A stretch of DNA of 64,000 nt from UBA1952 sp965200035 (GTDB taxonomy: Bacteria; Bacteroidota; Bacteroidia; Chitinophagales; Chitinophagaceae), in the NCBI GenBank assembly GCA_965200035.1, contig OZ241334.1:2914001-2978000 (forward strand), in the 5' to 3' direction. A program made the position numbers and the translations under genes. Within the stretch, counting starts at the first letter, position 1; the number at the start of each line of letters is the position of its first letter. Shown here in pieces: positions 27,187 through 36,900 of this stretch. The notes under the pieces were generated by a model, which searched no databases, was not told the DNA's origin, and saw only the letters and a program-made list of their open reading frames with translations.

Positions 27187-28287
27187 ATGCGTTATTATAT
27201 AATAGCAGGCGAGGCCAGCGGCGATCTGCATGGCGGTAATCTGATACGCGCCCTTCGGGCAAAGGATGCTGATGCTGATGTCCGCGCGTGGGGCGGCGAC
27301 AAAATGCAGGCTGCGGGTGCTGCGCTGGTAAAACATTACCGCGACCTGGCCTTCATGGGATTTGTAGAGGTTATTAAGCATCTCGGCACTATCATGGACA
27401 ATATCAGGTTTTGCAAGCAGGATATCCTTGCATTCAGGCCGGACGTGCTAGTGCTGATCGATTATCCGGGATTTAACCTGAGAATTGCCAAATGGGCAAA
27501 AGTACAAGGCATAAAAGTGGTTTATTATATATCGCCGCAGGTATGGGCATGGAAGGAAGGTCGCGTGAAGGCGATCCGGCGCGATGTGGATAAGATGCTG
27601 GTGATTCTGCCTTTCGAAACGGATTTTTATAAAAGATGGGATTTTGAGGTGGAATATGTAGGCCATCCACTCATAGAGGTAATTCGTAAAGAGCAAAAAG
27701 AAGTGCCCATAGTACCGCTGAGCGATAAACCGGTGATTGCGCTACTACCCGGCAGCCGCGCGCAGGAGATCGGGCAGCAATTGTCTGTAATGCTGTCTGT
27801 TGTTGATTATTTCCCTCAATATCAGTTTGTTGTAGCTGGCGCTCCTTCTCAGCCCGATGAGATTTATACCTCTTTAATTGTTAATAGGCCAATAATTCTA
27901 ATCAGAAACCAAACGTATAATTTATTAAAGCAGTCTATAGCAGCATTAGTGACGAGCGGTACCGCAACACTGGAAACAGCATTGTTCGGTGTACCGCAAA
28001 TTGTGTGTTACCGTGGCAATCCGATTTCTTACTGGCTTGCCCGCAAGCTGATTAAAGTAAAATATATCTCTTTGGTAAACCTTATTATGGATCGTAAAGT
28101 GGTGACGGAATTGATTCAGGATGAGCTGAATACAATAATGCTAAAAAATGAATTAACTGAAATGATGGAATCTGAAGACCGGCGTAAACAGATACGGGCT
28201 TCGTATCAGGAGCTTTGGGAAAAACTGGGTGGGCAAGATGCTTCGGATCGTGCTGCCAGTGCCATTATCAGTGTCATTAACGCTTGA
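27187..28287 (+). CDS. lpxB: Lipid-A-disaccharide synthase
   Basis: A 366-residue GT19 glycosyltransferase that joins UDP-diacylglucosamine and lipid X to make the lipid A disaccharide at the cytoplasmic face of the inner membrane. The N-terminus MRYYIIAGEASGDLHGG is diagnostic and fixes the start at ATG 27187; the longer open frame upstream is not coding. Further conserved blocks are YYISPQVWAWKEGR, YVGHPL, ALLPGSRAQEI and the UDP-binding VTSGTATLETALFGVPQIV. Length is slightly below E. coli LpxB (382). Confidence 0.96.
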   Translation: MRYYIIAGEASGDLHGGNLIRALRAKDADADVRAWGGDKMQAAGAALVKHYRDLAFMGFVEVIKHLGTIMDNIRFCKQDILAFRPDVLVLIDYPGFNLRIAKWAKVQGIKVVYYISPQVWAWKEGRVKAIRRDVDKMLVILPFETDFYKRWDFEVEYVGHPLIEVIRKEQKEVPIVPLSDKPVIALLPGSRAQEIGQQLSVMLSVVDYFPQYQFVVAGAPSQPDEIYTSLIVNRPIILIRNQTYNLLKQSIAALVTSGTATLETALFGVPQIVCYRGNPISYWLARKLIKVKYISLVNLIMDRKVVTELIQDELNTIMLKNELTEMMESEDRRKQIRASYQELWEKLGGQDASDRAASAIISVINA

Positions 28288-28416
28288 TTTCACATAAAGA
28301 GGTAAAAAAGTGAAATTTATTGCGTTTTCATCGATAAAAGTCTGTTAATTTGCTTACCTGTTTCCCTATCATATGCGGGAGAGTAGTGTACAACTCTAAT
28401 AAAAACAAATAGAAGT

Positions 28417-31400
28417 ATGAATCAAAACTGTACAAAACAAAAGAATGTTGGTATGAGCAGGTGGCGCCGGTTATTCGGTGCATGTCTGTTTGTAGCCGGC
28501 TTTGTGGCGCAGGCCAGTGCGCAAACGGTGCTTATCAGCCCTACAGGCGATGGCGGCTTTGAAAACGGTACAACATTTGCCGCTAACAACTGGACTGTTG
28601 TTAATGATGCATCTGCTACCGCTAATAACTGGGTGCTTAATACTGGCGCTACTGCCGGATTTGGCGGAGTGAGAGCTGCGTATATCTCTAACAATAGTGC
28701 AGGCGCGCCACCTACTTTTACTTATTCCACAGGCACAGCATATGCAGTGCACCTGTACCGGGATATTACTTTTCCGGCTGGTGAAACTAATGTAAATCTG
28801 TCTTTCAGCCTCATCGAAACCGGTGAAGCAAGTTGGGACCGGGTGCTTGTATATATATCCAATGGCGCTCCCGGCGCTGCACCGGTAGCGGGCACACCTG
28901 CTTCAAACGGTACTGCGCTGACGGGCTATACGCTATTGGGAATCGGCGGCACACCTGCTACCTGGACAAATACAGGCAATATCAATATTCCTGTCAGCCT
29001 GATTGGCAATACAACAGCTTCCTCTTCGCGCAGGCTGCTTTTTGTATGGCAGAATGATGCCAGCGGTGGTAGTAATCCGCCAGCAGGTATTGACAATGTT
29101 TCTCTTACTTCTATCTGTAGCAGTGCTATAACTACTTTTACTCCGGTCTCTGCATCAGCTACCGGCGCAACCATTAACTGGAATGCGGTTGCCGGCGCCA
29201 CAGGCTATAATGTTCGTTATAAGAAGGTATCCGATCCTGCTACTGTGGCTACATGGACAACGCCTACCAACGTTGCGACCAACTCCATTACCCTGACAGG
29301 CCTTACAACTAATACACAATATGAAATTCAGGTAGCTGCTACAGGTTCTTCTGTGTGTAATGAATATACTCCAACATCAGGATTATTCAGCACTGCATGC
29401 GGTACTGCTACTATTGACAGCACTACAAGTGCTGCGCGCTGCGGTATCGGTACATTAACCCTGAGGGCCGTACCGAGTGCCAACAGCACTGTAAGATGGT
29501 ACACTTCTTCTTATGGCGGCTTACCGATCGCTTCCGGTAATAATTTTACCACACCATCGCTTGGGGCGACCACCACTTACTATGCGGCTGCTTCTGCAAA
29601 CCAGTCGCCTGTAACATCTACTATTGGTACAGGTACAACGGTTACCAGCGCAACATCACAACCTACCGCTTTCTGTAATCGCTGGACGGGCTATACCAGC
29701 CAGACTATTTATACAGCTGCGGAATTGGCTGCCGCTGGCTTCACTACAGGTAATATTACGTCTATGGGCTTTAATATTACTACACTCGGCGATGCCGCAA
29801 CGAATGCTAATTATACCATCAAGATCGCTAATACGGCGCTTACAGCAGCTCCGACTACTTTTGTAACTACCGGCTTTACTACCGTTTTCCCGGCTCAGAC
29901 TTATACGCACACTGCTTCAGGACCGCAATCATTTACTTTTGCTACCCCATTCTTCTGGGATGGCGCTTCCAACATTGTTGTTGAAATACGTCACCAAGGC
30001 GCAGACCTGATAAATAACTCACAGACCTACTACACGACTACTGCAAATGCGATGACGTCTACGACTACCGATTATGCAGGCACCTCCGGCTCTACATCTA
30101 CGCAGCGTCTGAACACTACATTTACAATAGCACCTATCTGCACAGGTGGACGGGTTCCGGTAACTGCTACAGTTAATATCCCGCCGCCTGTTACCATATC
30201 TTCAGCACAGTCAGGCGGTGTATGTACGGGTACGGCTATTACAGTTACAGCTACTTCAGCCAGCACCGGCTACAAATATTATTGGGTTCCTACAGATAGC
30301 GGAAGCAGCATTACACGCACTCCTACTGCTTCTACTACATTTGTTCTGACAGCCATTGATACCACTAACGGTCCGACCGGTGGCTGTGTGCTTAAGGATT
30401 CTATCCGTATCAATGTGAACAATAAGCCTGCGGCGCCAGTGCTTACTCCTAATCCAGCTACTATATGTGAGGGCTATTCTGTATTGTACAATGCGGCAAG
30501 TACGATTAATGTTTTAAAGACATTCGGTACCGGCACTACTATCAATGCGCAATATGCCTATCCTTCACCATATTCTAATTTTTATGGGGGCGCCAAGCAC
30601 CAGATGATCATCAGAGCTTCTGAGCTGACTGCTGCCGGATTGTCGGCCAATGCAAAGATTTCCAGCATCGCCTTTAATGTCGCTGCTGTAGGTGTATCTT
30701 TTGGTGGCAGCCTTTCAGCCTTTCAGATTAATGTGGGGCATACAACCAGCAATACTTTGACCAGTAGCTCATTTGTTGCACCCGGTGTTATTGCTTTTGG
30801 CCCAACAACGGTTTCTGTCAATCCGGGAATCGTTACCCATACGTTAACCACACCATTCATTTGGAATGGTACAGATAATATTGTGATTCAAACCTCCTAT
30901 AGTAATAATAATGGTGGCTCGGATGACGTATCTATGTACAATTCTGATCCTGGTTTCGCAAGCACTAACTGGTTCCGCATTGACAACAATTCATCTGCAA
31001 ATGTTCTAGCTGCAGCAACGCCTACCGGTTCAGGCAATGCCAGACCAAATATGATCCTGGGTATTGGACAGCAACTGCCGGTTAAATGGCTGAATATTAC
31101 AGGGCTTTATAAAAATGTAGCACTGACTCAGCCTTTGGTCGCAGCTGATTCAATAAGCCCGGTATATGCAGCACCGATTACCAACCAGAACTATCGCGCT
31201 ATTGCCAATCTGCAAGGATGTCTGTCAGATACATCAGCAGTTGGTACAATCACCGTTATCCCGAAATTTACCAATACAATTACAGTAGCCAGCCCATCAA
31301 CTACCACCTGCTTCCCGGGTACTATTATTCTGAAAGCACCGGCTGGTCCTTATACTTATCAATGGAGACTGGGTACTACGGATATCGCCGGAGCAACGGA

Positions 31401-33699
31401 TTCAACCTATGCTGCACCAGTAAGCGGAGCTTATACAGTAAGAATGACTGCAACGGCTTCTCCTAACTGTAGCTATACAACTACTACTGCTGTCAACGTA
31501 ACCATTAATCCACTGCCACCAACAACAATCACGGCTGGTGGTAGCCTGGTATTCTGTACCGGCGGTTCAGTAGTGCTTTCTGCACCTACTGCGCCAACCG
31601 GCACTACATTTGGATATGCATGGAAGAAGGGTGGTACATCGACAGGAGCAGGCGATACACTCAGAAACTACACGGCAACTGCTGCGGGCGACTATACGGT
31701 AACAGTAACCAACAAGACTACTGGTTGCGTGACTACCACTACTACACCAACAACAGTGACCATCAGCGCACCCGCTGCGCCAATCTCTGCTGCCGCTACT
31801 ACCAATACAATCTGCGACCGCGATACGATCCGCCTGAGAACCAACAATGCTCCCGGCCTTATTTATCAATGGTATCTTGGTGGCACTGCAACGACTAATG
31901 CTCTTGCCGGCGCTACGGATTCTGTGTACAAGGCTTATGCAGCAGGTACTTATTACGTAATCGTATCTGTAGCTGGTCAGTCAACCTGTAACACCACATC
32001 CGTTGGATTGACTGTTACGGTAAATCCATTACCGATTGCTACAATCTCTTCTTCTTCTGCATCTACCACATTCTGCTCAGGAGGAAATGTAGTGCTAACC
32101 GCAACCCCGGCCAACTATATCTATCTATGGCGTGTTGGAACTGCGGCTGCAACTACGCCGAATACTAATCAGACCTATACGGCCACCGCTACCGGTAGCT
32201 ATACTGCAGTTATCACGAATCCTGCTACAGGTTGTACTGCCACCTCAAATGCGATTAGTGTAACAGTTAATCCATTGCCGACAGCTACAGCTACTGCTGC
32301 AACTTCTGCAACCATCTGTTCCGGAAATTCTGTAGTGATCAATGCAAACACCGGTACCGGCCTGACTTATCAATGGTTCAACGGTGCTGGTCCTATCAGC
32401 GGTGCTACAACAGCATCTTACACAGCAACCATTGCCGGAGCATATACCGTGCGTGTAACTAATGCAAACAACTGCGTGGCTACCTCATCAGCAGTAAACG
32501 TTGTGGTAACACCACTGCCAGCTGCAACAGTAACGCCAACCGGCTCAGTTAATCTTTGTACCGGCGATACGCTTACCCTCGTTGGTCCTACAGGAACCGG
32601 CTACACCTATCAGTGGAAGAATGGTTCCTCTAATGCAACCGGTACTTCAACCGCTAAGGATTATAAGGCAATAACTGCAGGAACATACACTGTAGTTGTA
32701 ACTGCAAACAGCTGCCCTGCAACTTCCGCAGTTACAACTGTAACCTTGCTGCCACTGCCAACTCCTGCAATGACTCCTGTCAGCGCAACTACCGGCTGTG
32801 ACACGGTTAAGTTGACTTCTACGACTACAGGTGTTACTTACCAATGGCGCTATAATGGCAACAATATCATTGGCGCCACTACGTCCTCTTACCCGGCTAC
32901 TACTTCTGGTACGTATTCATTGAGAGTTACCGGAACTAATGGTTGCGGCGCCAACACAGCTAACACCAGCATTACCATCAACCAGTCGCCAACCGGAACG
33001 ATCACCTATTCTTCTCCGCTTTCCTTCTGCCAGGGTGGTGCCGTTGTGCTCAACACAAGCACTAATTCCAACCAGACCTATCAGTGGTTTAAGAATACAG
33101 ATACAATCACCGGCGCTACTACCCCGAGCTACATCTCCAACGAATCCGGTAACTATACCGTACGGGTGGCCAATACAGCTACAGGATGCGCACGGTTGTA
33201 CACTCCGGTGGCCGTTCGCGCCAATCCGCTGCCTACGCCGACTATTCAGTACAATAATGCTGCCAATCTGCTGAGTGTTGCAGAGACTTATGTTACTTAT
33301 CAGTGGTATTATAATGGTCAGCCATTGACAGCGTCAGGATCACAGAATGGCACTTACACGCCTACGTTGAATGGTGCTTACTCAGTAGTGGTTGCCGATA
33401 CAAATGGTTGTGTGAATATTTCATCGATCAAGTTTGTAGGTACATTGGGTATCGGAAATAGCCCAATTGCTTCGCAAATCAAGGTTTATCCAAACCCGAC
33501 CAGCGGTATCGTACACGTAGATGCGCCTGCTGATGTGAACCTCGTGGTTCGTGACATTACCGGCAAGGCAGTGATGCAGGCCGATCATGCAACGGAACTG
33601 AACATCGAGCGTCTTTCAGACGGCATGTATCTGCTGTATATTTCAAATGCAAAGGGACAACTGATTAAAACAGAAAAAATCACTAAGTCTTCTAAATAG
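28417..33699 (+). CDS. Giant secreted modular protein 1 (fibronectin III / Ig-like repeats, T9SS sorting domain)
   Basis: A 1760-residue surface or secreted protein. The signal peptide (Met13 is an equally good start) ends ASA/Q at 35. A beta-sandwich domain (about 37-235, GGFEN...GIDNVSLTS) is followed by a fibronectin type III domain (about 237-327). Next is an Ig-like domain, a Thr/Asn-rich beta module (about 395-575), and then a chain of some ten Ig/PKD-like domains of 75-90 residues, each with CTGxxVxLxAP and YQWxxxG signatures. A second copy of the beta module (about 697-885) interrupts one of these Ig domains. Residues 1688-1760 (KVYPNPTSG...) are a type A T9SS sorting domain. Likely adhesin or matrix protein; no catalytic motif is seen. 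Confidence 0.88.
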   Translation: MNQNCTKQKNVGMSRWRRLFGACLFVAGFVAQASAQTVLISPTGDGGFENGTTFAANNWTVVNDASATANNWVLNTGATAGFGGVRAAYISNNSAGAPPTFTYSTGTAYAVHLYRDITFPAGETNVNLSFSLIETGEASWDRVLVYISNGAPGAAPVAGTPASNGTALTGYTLLGIGGTPATWTNTGNINIPVSLIGNTTASSSRRLLFVWQNDASGGSNPPAGIDNVSLTSICSSAITTFTPVSASATGATINWNAVAGATGYNVRYKKVSDPATVATWTTPTNVATNSITLTGLTTNTQYEIQVAATGSSVCNEYTPTSGLFSTACGTATIDSTTSAARCGIGTLTLRAVPSANSTVRWYTSSYGGLPIASGNNFTTPSLGATTTYYAAASANQSPVTSTIGTGTTVTSATSQPTAFCNRWTGYTSQTIYTAAELAAAGFTTGNITSMGFNITTLGDAATNANYTIKIANTALTAAPTTFVTTGFTTVFPAQTYTHTASGPQSFTFATPFFWDGASNIVVEIRHQGADLINNSQTYYTTTANAMTSTTTDYAGTSGSTSTQRLNTTFTIAPICTGGRVPVTATVNIPPPVTISSAQSGGVCTGTAITVTATSASTGYKYYWVPTDSGSSITRTPTASTTFVLTAIDTTNGPTGGCVLKDSIRINVNNKPAAPVLTPNPATICEGYSVLYNAASTINVLKTFGTGTTINAQYAYPSPYSNFYGGAKHQMIIRASELTAAGLSANAKISSIAFNVAAVGVSFGGSLSAFQINVGHTTSNTLTSSSFVAPGVIAFGPTTVSVNPGIVTHTLTTPFIWNGTDNIVIQTSYSNNNGGSDDVSMYNSDPGFASTNWFRIDNNSSANVLAAATPTGSGNARPNMILGIGQQLPVKWLNITGLYKNVALTQPLVAADSISPVYAAPITNQNYRAIANLQGCLSDTSAVGTITVIPKFTNTITVASPSTTTCFPGTIILKAPAGPYTYQWRLGTTDIAGATDSTYAAPVSGAYTVRMTATASPNCSYTTTTAVNVTINPLPPTTITAGGSLVFCTGGSVVLSAPTAPTGTTFGYAWKKGGTSTGAGDTLRNYTATAAGDYTVTVTNKTTGCVTTTTTPTTVTISAPAAPISAAATTNTICDRDTIRLRTNNAPGLIYQWYLGGTATTNALAGATDSVYKAYAAGTYYVIVSVAGQSTCNTTSVGLTVTVNPLPIATISSSSASTTFCSGGNVVLTATPANYIYLWRVGTAAATTPNTNQTYTATATGSYTAVITNPATGCTATSNAISVTVNPLPTATATAATSATICSGNSVVINANTGTGLTYQWFNGAGPISGATTASYTATIAGAYTVRVTNANNCVATSSAVNVVVTPLPAATVTPTGSVNLCTGDTLTLVGPTGTGYTYQWKNGSSNATGTSTAKDYKAITAGTYTVVVTANSCPATSAVTTVTLLPLPTPAMTPVSATTGCDTVKLTSTTTGVTYQWRYNGNNIIGATTSSYPATTSGTYSLRVTGTNGCGANTANTSITINQSPTGTITYSSPLSFCQGGAVVLNTSTNSNQTYQWFKNTDTITGATTPSYISNESGNYTVRVANTATGCARLYTPVAVRANPLPTPTIQYNNAANLLSVAETYVTYQWYYNGQPLTASGSQNGTYTPTLNGAYSVVVADTNGCVNISSIKFVGTLGIGNSPIASQIKVYPNPTSGIVHVDAPADVNLVVRDITGKAVMQADHATELNIERLSDGMYLLYISNAKGQLIKTEKITKSSK
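30505..31075 (+). other. Extra beta module inside an Ig-like domain of giant protein 1
   Basis: About 190 codons from after NAASTI to before LPVKWLN. Paralog 2 reads straight through the same site (TAASTVTGFGQLSVRWIN). The insert resembles the module at about 29600-30150 (ELTAAGLSA..ISSIAFNV against ELAAAGFTTGNITSMGFNI), so it looks like an internal duplication. Confidence 0.6.
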
Positions 33700-33717
33700 T
33701 GTAAAAAGTCAATGAGC

Positions 33718-33747
33718 AAAACCCGGGATTAAATCATTCTGGGTTTT
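33718..33747 (+). terminator. Intrinsic terminator of giant gene 1
   Basis: A 12-bp stem AAAACCCGGGAT/ATTCTGGGTTTT (two G-T pairs), 6-base loop, T-rich tail, 18 bases after the stop. Confidence 0.7.
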
Positions 33748-33925
33748 GTTCTGAGATTTTTAAGAAGCAGCGTAATTATAATCAGCTGATCCAGGATTAG
33801 TGTCTGGCTTTGAAATTTTATTACAATAGTAATAGCGCCGTTACAAATTTTGTGAAGAGGATCTATAATTTTATTAGAGAGGAAGATTTATTCGTGATAC
33901 CTATAAAGAACAAAAGTTATATAGT

Positions 33926-36900
33926 ATGAATTTAAATTTTATCAACCAAATTAACGCAATGAAAAGCAAGTGGGGGCGTATCGTGGGGATATGCATGTTG
34001 GCTGCCAGCCTCGTCACGCAGGCAAATGCGCAGACGGCACTGATCAGTCCAACAGGCGCCGGTGGCTTTGAGCTCGGCTCAACATTTGCAGCCAATGGCT
34101 GGACAGTAGTAAACAAAGCCAGCACTTCAGTTCCTAACTGGAGTATTGCTACAGCCAACCTTGCTCAGGGTGCTTATACTTTTACAAAATCAGGTAATAA
34201 TGCAGCATTCATTACCAACTCTCCAACGGCCAATACCTGGACTTATGGAGTGACCACCACTGCATCTACAGTACACCTTTACAGAAATGTTACTTTCCTT
34301 TCCGGTCAAACGGATATGAGATTGTCATTCCGCTGGAATGCAAATGGTGAAAGCACCTGGGATGTTCTTTATGTGTACCTCGTGCCAACTACACGCACGC
34401 CTGATACTACAGCCCCAAGCAGCAATACCACTACAGTGACCGGATGGCCAGGTACTGGTACCAGCACTTTGCTTGGCTCAATTAACCTTGCCGCCGCAGG
34501 TGGTGGCTCGTTAGCCAACATCACTATTCCGGCGGCTACAGTAGGTAATGCTGCTAAAGACTCGACCTGGAAACTGGTATTTACCTGGAAGAATGACGGC
34601 GGCGGCGGCGGTGAGCCACCGGCTGCTATTGACGATATCTCCCTTACATCACAATGCCCTAATCTGATTACCGGTGTTACCACAAACTCTATTGGTACAA
34701 CCACCGCTAATCTGAGCTGGGCTACGCTGACCGGCGCTACAGGATACTCTGTGCGCTATAAAAGAATCTCTGATCCTGTTACAGTAGCTACTTGGATTAC
34801 ACCAGTTGCAACAGCTACCAATTCAATAACACTGTCGGGCCTTGTTCCGAACACTGCTTACGAATACCAGATTGCTGCTGCAGGAACAAGCTGTGGTTCA
34901 TTTACCTCTTCTTTCAACTTCACCACAGCATGCGCCGGACCAACGGTTGTCGCCGCACCGGCCACACGTTGCGGACAAGGTACTGTGACACTTAATGCCG
35001 TAACTCCTGCCGCAACTGCAATCTGGTACACCAGTGCAGTTGGTGGTACCCCGATTTTTACAGGATCACCTTTCGTGACTCCGAACCTGACTTCGAATAC
35101 TACTTATTATGTAGCTGCAAGAACGATTGCCGGCGTATCGCTACCTGTAGCTGTTGGCACCGGTACTATTCCAAGCTCTTCATTTGATGGTGTATATTAT
35201 CATCTGAATGGCGGCAAGAAAACACAATATTTCTTTACCGCTAATGAACTGATCGCTGCAGGTCTTTCTGCAGGTAACATTACGTCAGCATCTTTCAACG
35301 TTACTGCAGCAGGTACAAGCTATGCCGATTTTAATATTAGCATGAAGAATACGGCTTCTACTGCAATGACCACAACGCTTGAAACAGGTCTGCAAGGTGT
35401 TTATAACAGTGCTTCTGTAACACCGATCGTAGGTGCAAACAACTACAGCTTCAGCACCCCATTCCCCTGGGATGGCGTTTCAAACGTTATCATGGAAGTA
35501 TGCTGGAGCAATAACAACACAGGTGGCTCAAGCGCTGTGACTACCATGAATGCTCCGGGTTTCATCTGTACTTCTTATATCAAAGCGGATAACCAGCTTG
35601 CATCTACTCTTTGTGTATCGACTGCTACCGGCGTTACTACGGGCTTACGTCCTAATGTGATTTTCGGAAATCAGGTGACCTGCGAAAGCCCACGTACCGC
35701 AGTTCCTGTAACAATCACCGCAGCTCCTGCTATTACGGTTAGCTCGCCGCAATCAGGTGGCGTTTGTACCGGCACTACCGTAACGATCACTGCTACTTCT
35801 GCAAATACAGGCTACAAATACACATGGACTCCGCTCGACAGTGGCAGCACCATCAACAGAGTGCCTACAGCTACAACTACTTTTGTAGTTACGGCTACAG
35901 ATACAAGTTTAGGCGCCAACGCCGGTTGCGTGGTTAAGGATTCTATCCGAATCAACGTAAATGCGAAGCCACCTACACCAGTTATTTCTCCAAATCCGAT
36001 TACGATCTGCGAAGGTTCATCTACTACTTATACCGCAGCAAGCACTGTTACCGGTTTTGGCCAGCTTTCTGTTCGCTGGATCAATGTGACCGGATTGTTC
36101 AGAAACGCAGCGCTTACCACAGCGGTAACTGCAACTGATACTATTGCTGCTTCTATTTTTGCGGCACCTGTTACTACGCAATCCTATCGTGCAGTTTCCT
36201 ACATTCAGGGATGCAGATCGGATACTTCGGCGGCAGCTACAGTAACTGTTGCTGCAAAGTTCTCTACGGCGATTACAGTTACAGGTTCAAGCACTACCTG
36301 TGCTCCTAATACCATTACATTATCAGCACCTACAGGTAGCTATACCTATCAGTGGAAGCTCGGCGGTACCAATATCTCCGGTGCCACGAGCAGGACTTAC
36401 AATGCTCCTACAACAGGCGCCTATACAGTAACAGTGACTGCTACTGCATCACCTAACTGTAGCTATACTACACCAACGGCTACTAATATTACAATCAATC
36501 CTCAGCCTCCCACTACGATTACTGCCGGCGGAAGCCTGCTGTTCTGTACCGGTGGTTCTGTAACATTGTCTGCGCCAACACCGCCAACAGGTACTACTTA
36601 TACTTATCAGTGGAACAATGGCGGAACACCGATCCCGGGACAAACGCTGGCTAATTATTCTGCTACTACTGCAGGAAGCTATACCGTAACAGTTACCAAT
36701 ACAACGACTACCTGTAGCGCTACAACACCAACACCAACAGTTACAACAATCGGTTCTCCTGCAGCCCCGATTTCTGCTGCTGCGGTAACAAACACGATCT
36801 GCGACCGCGATACCATCCGTCTGCGTACCAATAACGGACCAAATCTTACCTATCAATGGTACAGAGGCGGAACGGCAGCTGCCAATGCAATTCCTGGTGC

